DNA of 64,000 bases. It comes from Cladobotryum mycophilum (taxonomy: Eukaryota; Ascomycota; Sordariomycetes; Hypocreales; Hypocreaceae). The stretch spans positions 1,178,001 through 1,242,000 of the forward strand of contig JAVFKD010000002.1 of NCBI GenBank assembly GCA_036429605.1, written 5' to 3'. Within the stretch, counting starts at the first letter, position 1. Each line of letters opens with the position of its first letter. Of this stretch, positions 1 to 12,121 are shown piece after piece. Position numbers and translations under genes: made by a program. The notes beneath the pieces were generated by a model that was given only the letters and a program-made list of their open reading frames with translations, ran no database searches and had not been told where the DNA came from.

Positions 1-38
1 CTTGACTTCACTTCCTCTTTTCAAACAAAACCGTCAAA

Positions 39-437
39 ATGGTCTCCTTCTTCACCACCGTCACCACCATCGCCATGGCCCTCACTGCCACCGCCGCCCC
101 TGCCGCCGCCCCCGCTCCTGCTCCCCAGGACGTCCAGGCCACCGGCTCACACTGGGGCTCCATGAGCTACTTCTACCCCGGCCTCGGCGCCTGCGGCCAG
201 TGGAGCGGCAACAACGACTACATCGTCGCCGTCGGCGCCGGCCTCTTTGACCGCGAGCGCCCCTGTGGCCGCCGCCTGCGCGTCTACGGCCCCAACGGCC
301 GCTCTGCCGACGTCACCGTCGTCGACCGCTGCGTCGGCTGCGGCGAGAACGACCTCGATCTCTCCCCCGCTGGCTTCCAGGCCGCCATCGGCAGCCTCGA
401 CATTGGCCGCACCAACGCCAGCTGGGACTGGATCTAA
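39..437 (+). CDS. Secreted double-psi beta-barrel (RlpA/barwin-like) protein
   Basis: Intronless, 132 residues. Residues 1-20 form a signal peptide (hydrophobic core, then Ala-Ala before Pro-21), followed by a short Ala/Pro linker (21-30). The rest is a compact double-psi beta-barrel domain of the RlpA/barwin/expansin-like type. It carries the family hallmarks GACGQWSGNND near 50-60, a VTVVDRCVGCGENDLDLSP block at about 92-110 and a final SWDW. Four cysteines (52, 76, 98, 101) fit two disulfides. The ATG follows an A-rich leader ending in GTCAAAATGG. Proteins of this class are exported to the wall or medium and bind or loosen polysaccharide; several fungal members are induced on plants or during development. 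No catalytic function can be assigned because the domain stands alone. The family call is strong; the role is inferred. Confidence 0.88.
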   Translation: MVSFFTTVTTIAMALTATAAPAAAPAPAPQDVQATGSHWGSMSYFYPGLGACGQWSGNNDYIVAVGAGLFDRERPCGRRLRVYGPNGRSADVTVVDRCVGCGENDLDLSPAGFQAAIGSLDIGRTNASWDWI

Positions 438-1324
438 ATGGGCTTCCTACCTAGCCAAGGAGCCCCCTCCCCTTTTGGGAGGCTTCGTCTCACTTCGGTT
501 TTTTGTGTACTCGGCTCATCTGTGATGGACGCCTGAGATTAGGGATTTAGGGATTTTTCTTCTTCACTTCGATGGACATATGAATTCGTTCTTTTTTTTT
601 TTTTGATGATGGAGAGGTGATTTGAGAAGGGTTGGATTTTTTCAAGGATTGGTGCATTCAACTTTTGTATATAGTATATAGTCGACATTGTGCTCTGTCC
701 ATAGATTCGAGGATGAGCTGTAAATAAATAAGTCTTCGACTTTTTAACCATTTGGTGTCCTGAGCTTGTGACTGCTTCAATTTGTCTCTAAAAAAAAACA
801 TGACAGAAATAGTTACATTTGCCTACTATCTAGATACAATCTTTAGATCGGAGCTCCAACATTCTTCTGCCCAATGCATCTACATGAGTACGGTACAGTA
901 CAGGAACCGATTATCTGCTCCGTCTCACCTCCGTGCAAGCCTTCCGTAGCCGGACAACCGAGTCCGGGAAAGAGTAGCCCCACCCGGAGCCGAGAGTCAT
1001 CGTAACATGACCAAAATGGGGCTTACACGTTGCTTGATGGAGAGGACTCGAGGGAGGGCTATTGGGGGAAAATAGACCCAAGTTGAATGCATGCTTCTTC
1101 AATGATTTCATAACAAACTTTGTATTTAGGAAAAAGCGTAGTATAATCGCACAGAGTTTGCGTGTAGCGCTGAGCTTATTGACATATTCATGGATGAACT
1201 CTTTCTATATTTTACTCCTTTGCGATTCAAACCCATTCTTCAACAAGAAGCACACAAAAGTCTAGATGACCAAGTTCAAACAAACTCATTTCAAGGAGAC
1301 CCCAACCAAACAAACAAACAAAAG
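438..1324. other. Gap between the two secreted-protein genes
   Basis: No reading frame with coding character. It holds the 3' UTR of the first gene, a T run near 593-604 and the presumed promoter of the next gene. A GTAC-rich patch lies at about 888-900. Confidence 0.5.
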
Positions 1325-1761
1325 ATGCATCTCTCTCAGTTACTACCATCCATCCTCCTGCTCGCTAGGCAAATCCTGGCAGCAGCAGTACACCCGGACG
1401 GCCCCCGTACGCAAACCACACCAAAAAGGTCCCCTACGATCCCGACGTGTCCGTCTTCAACTCGGACTGCCCGTGCATACGAGACCACAGCAAGTACTGC
1501 ACGTACGTCGAGCGCAGGCAGATCGTCGACAACACCTGCTACACCCTCCGGTTCAAGGCCAGCTCCATGAGGGTCCACGACCCGTCCCTCGGCGGGAGGC
1601 GGCACTTTCAGTGCGTGGGGTTCACGAGCAAAGGGTGCGAGGGGTTCATGGGGCCGAGCGTGTCCTTTGGGGGCAGCACCCGCTGCGAGGACCTGATGGA
1701 GGGCGTGCGGGCTTCCAAGGGCGTTTACAGGTCGTTTCTCTGCGTACACACGGATTGGTGA
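1325..1761 (+). CDS. Small secreted 8-cysteine protein (one apparent frameshift)
   Basis: Not a recognised family. From the ATG at 1325 the first ~25 residues are a good signal peptide (MHLSQLLPSILLLARQILAA). Coding continues to the C5 run at 1402-1406, where the frame must change by the equivalent of one missing base. It then reads through a cysteine-rich domain to the TGA at 1759-1761. The mature part carries eight cysteines (SDC, PC, YC, TC, QC, GC, RC, LC), which is typical of disulfide-stabilised fungal secreted proteins and effectors. Total length would be about 145 residues. I tested an intron instead: the only donor giving the right phase (GT at 1339) would be 44-50 bases long, would delete the signal peptide and lacks a branch site. 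A lost C in the run is simpler, and the same defect recurs elsewhere in this window. Existence as a gene is likely; function is unknown. Confidence 0.6.
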
Positions 1762-3332
1762 TGATATCAATGGGAGGCCCCCCCCTTCTCCCCATCATGG
1801 CCGGGCAAAAAAAAAGATTGCAATAAAACTACCTACCTAGGCAGCAATAGACTTGGTTGGATACGGAACAAGGGACAAGTTGATGGGAGCCAAGTCCCAC
1901 ACCCAAGACATGCACGTATGATGGAACAAGGGCGATACGGGCACACTCGGAGGTTCCATCAACAAGTTCCATCTTGTCTTGGACGATTAGAGCGTGGCAA
2001 TAGTAAATCAAAGCAAAAGCAAGGGGGGGGACGAGAACGAAAACGAAAAAAAAAAGCAGAAACAAAACAACATCCATGCAGGGGAGATGCATACATACAG
2101 TATGGACGACAGTGCAATATTTCATACAGTACGAAGCAGCACGGCCCCCCCTGTGAACCCTTGTTGAGATGGATAGATTGCAAGACAATCAAAGCTATGC
2201 AGATCCATTTCATCACGAAGTCCAATCATGGCCACTATTTTTATTATTTTTATATTGTCTCGTCTCAACCTCGTGTTTTGTTTTGCCGGCCTTGTGATGT
2301 AAAGTCTCACCCATCCATATCCCTGCTTGTGAAGTGCTCGCCTCAACCAACCTATGCATCCTGGATGCAAGACACTGAACCGTTGCAGAGGCACCCCCCA
2401 AGACACCCGTGGACCCTACTGAGGCTGTTCCCCCTACAGGTCTAGAGGGCCACTAAGCCCGCCCTATTATTGGGGTCCGTGTAGCACTAGAATGTTTCCC
2501 ACAGGCTTCCAGCACCCCCCGCCAAATTCACTAACAGGCCCTGGTTCCTCCCTCCCTCCAGGGCTCCCTTAGACAATCTGGAGGTGGTGGCCCGGGTGCA
2601 CTGCCCGCGCATGCACCATCCCTGCTTCTGCCCCTCCACGGCTTCTGCTTCACCCAACCCAAACATTCCATCCTCGCCACCTTCAACTCCATCCATGTTT
2701 GACGCAGCCTCGTTTCTTTTTTCCCCGCCTTACCATTCCATTCCATCCATCCATCCATCTCATGTGCCAGGCCATGCCAATGCCATGTGCATACAGCATG
2801 CTCCCCCTCCCCCCGTCCCGCTTTTCCGTCTCTCCCTCCCTCCGTTGCCTTGCTTTTTTCCCTTGCAGCCCTCCCCGCTCGGTCAAACAAACCATTGGGA
2901 ACCAGCCCGCGGATCCATTGGCGTGTTTTCGCCCCGAGTCAAGTGTTTTTGTTTTTGTTTTTGTTTTTTGTTTTTTTGATATGGGAGGGGGATGCTTCAA
3001 AGCCAAGCCTGGCATGTTTTCGCCGAACGTCCATCAGACTGAGACTTCAAGGCGGATCGAGGCTGGATCCGAAAGCAAGGCGGAGGCTGAGGGGGAGGGA
3101 AGGGAGACAAGAGACAGCAACGTGACATGCATATTCACAGGCAAAAATAGCCATCAAAGCATTGAAACACGCAGACTCCCTCCCTCTCTTCCTTCGTTTT
3201 TCTTCCAGCCATGATAGCCTATCGATCCTGGACTCTGAGCTTGCGAGCTTGTGAAGGGAGCTAGAACCCGGACAGATGCTTGCGCTGCAGCCACACATCT
3301 ACGACATCAAGACCTGGATCGGCATGTGATGC

Positions 3333-3357
3333 CATCACCATCACCATCACCATCACC
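3333..3357 (+). repeat. (CATCAC)n microsatellite
   Basis: About four uninterrupted copies of CATCAC. In one frame this would encode Pro/Ser, but the surrounding open frame shows no other coding character. Confidence 0.85.
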
Positions 3358-6040
3358 GAGACGGAGCAAGCCCCGGTTCCAGCTACCCCTCGATCAACGC
3401 CTCCTCCTCCCTACGCTACACCAACCGAGTGATAAACGTCAACCTCCTAAATCCGGCCCGGCATCATCCCTCCCCGGAAACGAGACCCTGACTGGCCAGT
3501 CTGTGCGCGATCGAGGCGAGCGACCTGTCTTTGCCGACAGCGTCAAAGCGTATGTGTGTATGCATGTGTGTGGTTCGCCGGAGCCAACTTCCCCCTTCGG
3601 GTTCCGGAGGATCAGCGCCGAGGCCATGACATCAAGTAGGGGGAGCGAGCATCGAGCGGGGTTCGGCTGTCTAAGATCCTCAGACCGAAGCGAGGGGACT
3701 GAGCATCTTCTGGATCGAGATTGTCTTCAGGTCAAATCAATTCCCATCTTGGTCAACGCCGGTTCGTCATCTCATCCCTCCTCCTTCCCCCCTTTGAACT
3801 TTCTGTGATGGTGTGGATGACCCTTTACAACCCTTGACCACTTGATCAGATATCGGAGAGATGACGACGATGGTGATGGAATCAAACAGCGATCGCAGCA
3901 AGATCATCACACTCAATTTTTTAAAGTAGTAAATGATATGTGTTAAGGGGGTGGTTTGATGCGTCGCCGTCTCCTATTCTTCCCCCATGGGTGATGAATG
4001 AGTGAGCACATGTACGTCTATGGCTGCTATGATGTGCAAAAGATGCAGCATTTCAGCCGTATCACATGCATCGTCCGTCATGGGCGGGCTTGCTTTCTCA
4101 CCAAGGTCGTCTCGAGATACAATGTCCGTAGATTAGATTGAGGACCCTGGCATGCCTGGGTCGCTGTATTCTCACCCCCAGATGGGGGCTAAGTTTACTG
4201 TTCCAGTAGTTTGGACTATCTCTTCGTACCGCTGGCGGCGTTATGATTTGACTTGTACTACAGTAGTAACTTCAGCACTTATTACAGCGTGTTACATATT
4301 GAGGGTGGTGAGCGTGTATGTTATCCATTGGTTCTTGTACATGGTAGTTGGAGCTTTCCTTTCAGCCTGAACTGAGGGTGGACTGTTATTCGCGCTCCTA
4401 GCTTGGTACTTACCAACCCGACGGTTGGCTATACATTTGTTTAGCTATTCTTTCTTTTCTGCATTTCTCCTCGGACTTTTGGTGTTTGAGTGGTTGGAAA
4501 TATGCGGCGCACGTCAAGGTTCTATGAGGCGGCACTTGATTAGAAAGGGGGCATCTAGTGGTGGGATTCGGAGATGCCGCGATAATAGACCTCTTGTTAA
4601 ACACGTGTTATACGAGACTGTAGAATGGTCATATTTTCAGAGCCTTTGCAGTGTTTACTATGATTTCAGTTTATTGTTGTGAGAACAGAGATTCAAACTT
4701 TTTTGTCTGGCCTTGTTAAAGCAGTGCGGAGAAGTAAGAAACCCGTTCCTATTTGACAGACTGACCTCTGACCACCTCCTTAGGTCATTGTCTACCAATA
4801 TAAATGTCTGTATAAGTAGGCCCCATGGCTTGTCAACCTTATTCGCTCTTAGCCCCCCGACTCCTGTCTGTGAGATACAAATCGTAGGGGAGGTCTTGTT
4901 TGTGCGAAAACTCTTTCAGAATCTCATACTGGTCTCAGACCATAATGGTTCAACTGCTGCTCTATAGAGTGTCTGGTTGGGGCTTGATCTTTGTGGTTTC
5001 TTCTTGATAGAAGAGCCAGAGAGGAATCCAGGCGGGCGCTGGCAATACTTCCCATGGCCATATATATATATCATGATGCTAGTAATGAGGCGAGGGATGC
5101 TAGACTACCCAACGTGGATGAACACCTATTCTCCATCTCACTCTACTATTTCCTCAAATGTCGGGTCTCAGGTTTCGACCAAAAGCGTAGCAAGAAGGTT
5201 CTTCATTTGGCATATGTAGACAAGAAGATGAAAATAGAGCGCTTCTTGGGCGCCAATACCCCTGTTCTCCATCTTTCTATTCGCAAATGTTGCACGCCTC
5301 CCAAGCGAGATCACGGGGTTAATAACTCTTCGCAGTTGGGAGGGGGAATATTGTAGGAGCTTCACTGATCGAATGTGTAGGAATCAACCACGATCTCGGG
5401 GATGGAATAATAGAGCGGCGTGTTGTCATTGTATTCTGCTTGTTGCTTGTCTCTTGAAGTCTGAAAAGCGTCACGATGCCAGTCACCCCGTAGCCTCGCG
5501 TATATATCCCCAGTTCCTATCGTTCCAAGGTCTTTCTTTTTGACCGACAATACGTTTTTGGATCCGTATCTTTGGAACTTTGACTACTAGTTAGTGTCAT
5601 GTCCCACCATCATATACTTGTCATTTTTCTTATCCATCATATTCACTCAAAAGTCCAAAATTCAGGGGGCTCCCAAATACCCACTGATTACCAACCCCCC
5701 ATACGCACGCTTTCACCAACTTGAACTCCTCAAAGCGCAAAGCCAGCCAATAACAAATGAATCACTACAAACATATAGCCAGGAAAAAACGGGCTGCCCT
5801 GTGTGTAAACACAAAACAAGAGAATATCAGCCAAGTCCCATTCCACCAACATACGGACAACCGCTCCCCCTGGGATACCTGGGGTGCGCGAACGCCGTTG
5901 ACGAGCAATCGCACAAACTCAACAACAAGAGCACAAAACCCGTTGAGCAAACTAATAGAACCCGAGAAAGCCTATCAAAAAAAGACTCACCAAAAAGCTC
6001 TTTGACATCATCCCCAACAACCTTCCAACATCTAGAGTCA

Positions 6041-6090
6041 CACAACAGCACACAACAGCACACAACAGCACACAACAGCACACAACAGCA
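6041..6090 (+). repeat. Decamer tandem array, five perfect copies
   Basis: CACAACAGCA is repeated five times without mismatch. It sits inside a G-poor region. The unit is 10 bases, so it cannot keep one amino-acid pattern across copies, which argues against a coding repeat. Confidence 0.95.
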
Positions 6091-7245
6091 CAAAACATAT
6101 GAAAACACAGCAACACACGGCATCACAAGCTACGCAAACATCCCCTCCTCCCTCCATCCATCGGAAAAATTACATGCTGCAACTCCCCAGCCGTGTCTCC
6201 TCCAAGCCCCCGTGCAACTCCCTAATGCCGTCCCATCTCGTAACGCAGCATCCCTTCATATCACACACAACACACCACCTGCCACCACCCTGCCACCAAA
6301 CTCAGCCCCCTAATCGTCCAAAACAAAAAGACACAACAACACAGCATACCGGCTCTACGCGGCCCCAACGCAACACAAAAGAACACTTGGGACGAAACAA
6401 TTCCCTACACGCCATCGCCGGACGTAAGACACCCGAGATTTCGCGTCCCCGTGGCACGAGATGATTCACCAGCCGCAATCCAATCTTCAGCAGCAAACAG
6501 ACGGTACTCCGTACTCCGTAACGTTTGGTCAAATAAAATCCTACCCGTGGCACAGCATTCCCCCCTACCTCTCCCAAAGGTTCCCATCTACTCACGCAAC
6601 ACCGTCACCCCCCCTTTTTTTTAAAAAAAAGAAACACGACACATCAAGTCTGACACCCTGCAAACGAGTCAATGCAGCTGAAAAGCAAAATTTTCATTTG
6701 TGGCAGCTACACAATAGTATATTGCTTGTAATTTCCAACAACCACAAACACGTGTCGCTGATCCGCTTCGTAACCCGGGACTAAAAGTCTGACCCGCAAG
6801 CACATGTGTGACCTGAGGATCCCCAAGGCCAAGCAGGCTCAAAGCCATCGGATGCCATATCATTAAGTATACAGCCCCATATGGGCCTTTACATAAAATG
6901 TGCATAAATAAGCCTCCATGTACACGCGTAGGTGCAGATATATCCACCAGCAAGGTGACGTTCCCAAAGAATTGCCTGCGGGGTGAGCGTCATCGATTGC
7001 TTCATAGGTTTCACAACCTTTCCTTGGGACACGAAGTTGTAAATGCTCTCCGTTCTGAAGTAAACAGTAATATGACAAATCTTAATGAGCCTCGAATCAT
7101 GAGGCGATGGGGTTGATCCCTGATAAAATCTAATAATTCTTCATATTGTCAGGCAAATAATAAAAGCGGAAAGTTGCATGTCGGGAATGCAAATCCCTTA
7201 ATAACCCAAACTCTCTCGTCCAATCATCCTTCAAACATCAACCAT

Positions 7246-10241
7246 TCACCGCCGGGACGTTCCAGTCCGGGACATGAAGAAGGGGTGCTTCAGTGCATCT
7301 GCAGGCTTCATCCTCTTATCAGGATTCAGTGCTAGGCAATGCTCCAGGAGGTCGATAAAGTGGTTGAGGTCCCTTGACTCCGCATCATTCATGCCGCTCG
7401 ATGCAGCTAGCAGGCGAGTGCGTAGGTCACGCGTCGGCTTCACCATCGGGAGGGTCCGTACGGCAGTCTGTGCAGTTATTAGTACCTTGTCCAGTGTGTG
7501 CAAATGGAAGTTATCAAAAAATCAATATATGCCCTGCAAGAGACGGGCCAATCAGGGGAAAGGGTAAGATGGTCTCGACCTCCTGACGGGGCTCGTAGCC
7601 GCCATCCGTGAAGTCAAAGGCAAGCTGCAACCGGATATGCGACCACCAGGCCGGCGGCTATGCATGCTGTCAAAGGTACGCCTAACCAAGCGGCCCATTC
7701 GGACCCGCAAGCCTTGAGTGGAAGCCGCCGGCACCGATACCCATGCTGCCGAAAAATCTCGGCGGGTTCATCGCGATGGTGTGTGTGGGGATATGGGAGG
7801 GGAGCCTGAAGAGTCATGCGAAGAAAAGAAACATACCTTTCCTAGAACCTTGTCACGCTCGACACTAACGAATTGTCCTTGCTCATCGAAGTGCACAGCC
7901 GATAGTTGACCGCGTTTGTAAAGTTTTGGCGTTAGTCGGCCTCGAATTTCCATGATGGCTTTGAGCATCTGGTTATTGCTGTCGCCGGTGAAGAGGATCT
8001 TGCCCGTGTAAAGCTCATACAAAGTGCAGCCGATGGACCACATATCAACGCCGTAATCATACGGCATGCCGAGAATAATTTCAGGGGCACGGTAGAAGCG
8101 ACTGACAAGGTATGGTGTGATTTCGGTATGTGCTGTTGCCGCATCGGATCGATCGATTGCTGTTCCCAGGTCACAAATCTTCAAAACGTTGCGGTTCTCA
8201 TTAACCTACTTCCAAGTTAGCAGCTTACTCCATGTGCAACCGGGAAGGCCAGTGAATCTTACCAAGATATTGTCAGGCTTCAAATCTGCGTGGATGATAC
8301 TGCACTTGCGCATATGAGCCAACGCGACAAAAGTCTGATATGCGTATGCCCTGGTTGCCCCCAGGTTGATACCCACATTGTTGCCAAACTTGCGCAACAC
8401 CTCTCGCAAATTCATACTCAGGTTCTCAAAAGTCATGCAAAGATGGCCCTTGTAGTCAAATGAGCGCTCAAACTTGACAATATGCTTTCGGCTCTCGGGA
8501 TCGGCGTCATTCAGTTTCTGCAAAATAGCAATCTCAGTGTAGCCTCCTTTTCGCAGCGCATCGTTGTTACGCATCATCTTAATGGCAACGTGTTTCTTGG
8601 TAGTGATGTCGACGGCACGAGCCACACCGGAAAACATACCCCTACCAAGAGCAGCTTGAATCTGATAGCGACCATTCAGTATCTCGCCAATGCGAATCTT
8701 GTAGTATCCGTCCTTGTCGTCACCTTCCAAAATACCACCTTTGTCATTGGCGAGTGCATCTGGAGTCGAGTCGTCCGCTTCTTCTAGAGCCTCATTTTCA
8801 GTAACCTTAGCTTTGCTAGCGTACTTGTCTTCGTCAAACTCCTCAGCAAACATGTCAAAGTCCCCATCTTCATCATCACCGTCACCAGCAGGTGGCTTCT
8901 TTGGTGAGCCCTCGGAAGGTTCCTCGGTAGGGTTCTGGTCGACTGCTTCCACGGCCTTGGGTTCACCATGGATAACAACCTGTCCATGCCGGAGTTCAAC
9001 CCGGCGCTCATCCTCCTGCATGTCAACCGTAGGATCATAGTCAGCAGCAGATGGGCCATCTTCATCATCGGATTTGGCTTTTCCATGAATATTCATTAGT
9101 GATTTACTATCGAAGTAGTCTAGCCCCCCGGAGAAGGTGCGTCATGTGATCCTGGTGAGCGAGGGGAGGCAAAACCTGAAGAGTCAGTCCGAGCCCAACG
9201 GCAAGTGGCAAGTGAAGACTTACTAGTAGAGCGCGGTGATGGAGGGGATCGCGGTGTCTTCCCCTCGGATGGAGCCATCTGCGGTGTATCTGGTTGAGCG
9301 GATGATGCACGTGAAGCAGCGTGTGCCTTTGAAGCGGCGGCTCCAACAGCATGTAAAAGGAGAGGAGTAGCAGAGCTTGATTTTGCTAGAAGCTCCTCGC
9401 GCCTTTTACGACGGCGCTCAATCTCGGCTTCTTCATCAAACTCTTCTGGTTCTTCAAAGTCCACCTGAGGCTCAGGCTCTTGATGCTTAGAAGACTCCCT
9501 GGTTATACGTTAGTAATGTGTAATTGTTAGAGAAATAGGGGGAGCCCACCTTGATTCGGTAGCAGTCGCGGTGCCATTCTGATTGACATCTTTCTGAGGT
9601 TTAGCATCATATTTTGAAACTCGTGAAGCCTCTCCTGCGGTAGTCCGTCTGGACATGGAACCGCTCTCCCCGGACCTTACATCAACATCATCGTATCGCA
9701 ACTCTTTGGTTGACTCATTACGCCTATCGTACTGGGACTCCCGCACAAATCGATCGATTCCCTTTTCTGGACGCCTTGCTCGGCGGGGTGATGGGCTTCG
9801 ATTTCGGGATGGTCGGTCGGAATATCGATCTCGGTCTCTATCGCGATTTCGATCCCGGTCGCGGCTTCGGTCTTGGTTGCGCCAGTCTTGGGTCTGTTCC
9901 GCAGCCCGCGATGCTGGCCGGTCCAAGTCGTCATACGAGAGACGGGATTTCTTGTAGTCGTCCCTTCTACGATCCTCGTAGTGTCCGCGGGAGTACCGAT
10001 TGTCATAATCTCGCGCCTTGTCGGGCCTGTCGTCGCGCGACCGCTTGAATCCCCGGGGCGAGCGACTTCGTCGTGATGAGTTGCTGTGTCTGGATGCGGT
10101 GTCGTACTCGGGCGAGGAGTATCTATTTCGCTGTCTGTCTTGACGGTCAACACCGCTTCTCTCAGCGTGCGCCAGTGAAGTTGCCTTCAAATTCCCAACT
10201 CTCTCTTCGACGATTTCACCTTCGTCTGAACTTGATGCCAT
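7246..10241 (-). CDS. prp4: Serine/threonine-protein kinase Prp4 (pre-mRNA splicing)
   Basis: Five exons on the minus strand: 10241-9550, 9498-9224, 9119-8263, 8205-7837 and 7467-7246, giving about 804 residues. The N-terminal ~230 residues form an Arg/Ser/Asp-rich region with RD and RS dipeptides. An acidic/charged middle follows. The kinase domain runs from about 470 to 800: glycine loop LGRGMFSGV, catalytic loop HADLKPDNIL, DLG in place of DFG, APEIILG and DMWSIGCTLYEL. The insert and C-terminal VKPTRDLRTRL are typical of PRP4 kinases, which phosphorylate U4/U6-U5 tri-snRNP proteins such as Prp6 and Prp31. Introns are 51, 104, 57 and 369 bases; the first and third have CTAAC branch sites. 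The last intron is unusually long for this window. It is divergent from tma7, sharing a 590-base intergenic region. Confidence 0.93.
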
Positions 10242-10831
10242 GATGATGGCTTCGCTTGGATCCTTGAAGATCTTTTGTGAGAGAGAAGAAACGTGTCAGC
10301 AGGAGATCAGAAGCCGTAGTTTTAACAGGAATAGAGTCCAACCGGATCAACGTCGACTCGTCCAAAACTCAGGACAGGGGGATGATCGGGCAGGGAAGCA
10401 GATGATAAGCTAGATAAAAGGGGAAGCAGTTTGGGAGCTACAAGAGAAGAGAAGATTCGGGTAGTAAAAAAGTTTTGTCAAATGGCGGAAGACGGGTTGA
10501 GGTGAAATTGGGTTTCGATGTTGATAAAGGTTAGAAGAGGTTCAAGATAAACTTGAGCGAGGCAGCATCTGCCGTACTAGGTATGTACGTATGATTTCAA
10601 CGCGATGTTCAGCTAGTTAGGCGCGGTCTTGGCACCTTACATAATCATTCAGACCCCTGCGCAAAATTTCACCGCCCAGCCTTAGATCCGCTCTGGCGAC
10701 AATTTTTTGGCCGCAAGTCATCTGTCGCTATCCACGAACTCGGTTGAAAGCGCATCTTCACCAGCCTGTATTCCTCCGATAACGCGGCCTTTTCTTTGTT
10801 TTAATCACATTCAGACTTATACACATCTACC
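10242..10831. promoter_or_regulatory. Shared divergent promoter of prp4 and tma7
   Basis: 590 bases separate the two start codons, which face apart. No coding sequence. Pairing of a splicing kinase with a translation-associated gene is typical of constitutive divergent housekeeping promoters; no specific motif was identified. Confidence 0.5.
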
Positions 10832-11195
10832 ATGGGTGGTGGCAACAGAGAAGGTAAGTCGTCGTCGTCGCTGCCCCTCCATCTACCCCACCATGGGCCA
10901 CGATCCGTGCTAACGAGATATGTTCTGCAGGCGGCAAGGCCAAGCCCTTGAAGGCTCCCAAGAAGCAAAACAAGGACCTTGATGAGGACGACGTGGCCTT
11001 CCTCGAGAGGAAGCGTGCCGGTACGAAGCCCCCTCTCCACACGCACAACCGCCGACTTCACCCGACCCCAAAACGACGACAAGATGCTGACTATTCACAG
11101 AGGAGAAGGCTCGCAAAGAACTGGCATCCAAGGCTGGCGGCAAGGGTCCTTTGAACACGGGCCAGCAGGGTATCAAGAAGAGTGGCAAGAAATAA
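10832..11195 (+). CDS. tma7: Translation machinery-associated protein 7
   Basis: Three tiny exons (10832-10853, 10931-11020, 11101-11195) encode 68 residues. The introns are 77 and 80 bases, with GTAAGT and GTACGA donors and CAG acceptors. The protein is MGGGNREGGKAKPLKAPKKQ, then the hallmark DLDEDDVAFLERKRA, a basic/acidic helix, and the C-terminal GKGPLNTGQQGIKKSGKK shared by all TMA7 proteins (about 64 residues in yeast and human). It is a ribosome-associated coiled helical protein; loss in yeast mildly lowers translation. All exon junctions keep the frame. Genes this small and split are easily missed by gene finders. Confidence 0.95.
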
Positions 11196-12121
11196 GCAGA
11201 GGCTGTTGAAGAGACTTTGGCAAGTCCAACTCTTAGATTGTTGCTGTGGATCTGTTCCTAGTCCTACAAGTACAAGGGACTGGTGACCCGTCAAGAGTAG
11301 TTCCCGGATCCAAGCAAGGCTACGGTTTATTCCTTCTGGCTATGTGTAGGATATGAATGCAGCTTTGAGCTCATAGCAAGTTATCAGCTTGGAACCCCTT
11401 GACCCACCGACAGATGATATATCCAGATGTGATGATTCGAGTTCACAGACAGCTGATTTCGCAGCGTCTGCTTGATTTCAACGGATTCGGTTGGGCTTAG
11501 CCTAGAATATCCGGCAGATTGATAGATGAAGCATGTCAACCACATTATATTGGGCTTTTTTGATAAACCGTTACATCCTGATCAAGTCATGAGTTGAGAT
11601 TCTACATGTCTAGCTTCTGACAACACACCACTGGCTTAAACCGAGCTAGAACAAATCAGACCCTATAGTGTTACCTAAATACCAAACGGCATTTACCCAA
11701 AAACGCCGTACGAAGTGAATACTTGGATGACGTTGATGAAAAGCTGGCATCACATGTGAATATTTATCCGCAGGTTGGTGATGATGAATCTGGGGAAATC
11801 TGGGCAAAGTCACATTTCAGTGCCTGGCGCTACTGACTTGCCGAGTCTGTTGGGACGAACGACCGCAAATGGCCCAAATCTTCAGCGCCGAGGCCCCCAA
11901 CCAGGTCCCTACAGGCTACAGCCCACTAAACCTCCCACTGAACCCCTGAACGTGTTGATGCATCATCCTCAACACCATCCAGTCAAATGGTATAAAACAT
12001 ATAACAGAGCAGTCTCTCAACTAACAGAAGATGATGAAGACAAGGAGAGATAAATAGAGAATCTGGATTGAAGACGGAATTCATCATAAAAATCTCCCTT
12101 TGGAAAATAATAACAATCACC
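11196..12121. other. Gap between tma7 and the PAQR gene
   Basis: No coding frame recognised. It contains the tma7 3' UTR and the promoter of the downstream gene, including a TATA-like box at 11991-11997. Confidence 0.5.
11991..11997 (+). promoter_or_regulatory. TATA-like box of the PAQR gene
   Basis: TATAAAA lies 125 bases before the start codon at 12122, a plausible distance for a short leader. Position and match are the only support. Confidence 0.4.

Larger units (their letters stand above)
1762..7245. other. 5.5-kb gene-free interval
   Basis: No frame here looks coding on either strand. Pyrimidine-rich stretches lie around 2500-2960. A hexanucleotide repeat is at 3333-3357. Unstructured sequence with T-rich patches runs from about 3.8 to 5.6 kb. 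A strongly G-poor, A/C-rich segment with a decamer array spans about 5.65-6.65 kb. Open frames such as 5594-6313 (+) consist of low-complexity Gln/Asn/Thr/Pro/His and resemble nothing. It could hold UTRs, a non-coding RNA or degraded repeats. Confidence 0.45.

Noticed and set aside
1339..1388. Possible 44-50-base intron in the 8-cysteine protein gene
   Set aside because: Right phase but no branch site, poor donor and loss of the signal peptide; a one-base error in the C5 run fits better.
6041..6090. CRISPR-like array
   Set aside because: Decamers are contiguous with no spacers; a simple tandem repeat in a eukaryotic genome.
5594..6313. 239-codon open frame, plus strand
   Set aside because: Low-complexity Gln/Thr/Pro/His composition caused by A/C-rich DNA; spans the decamer array; no domain.
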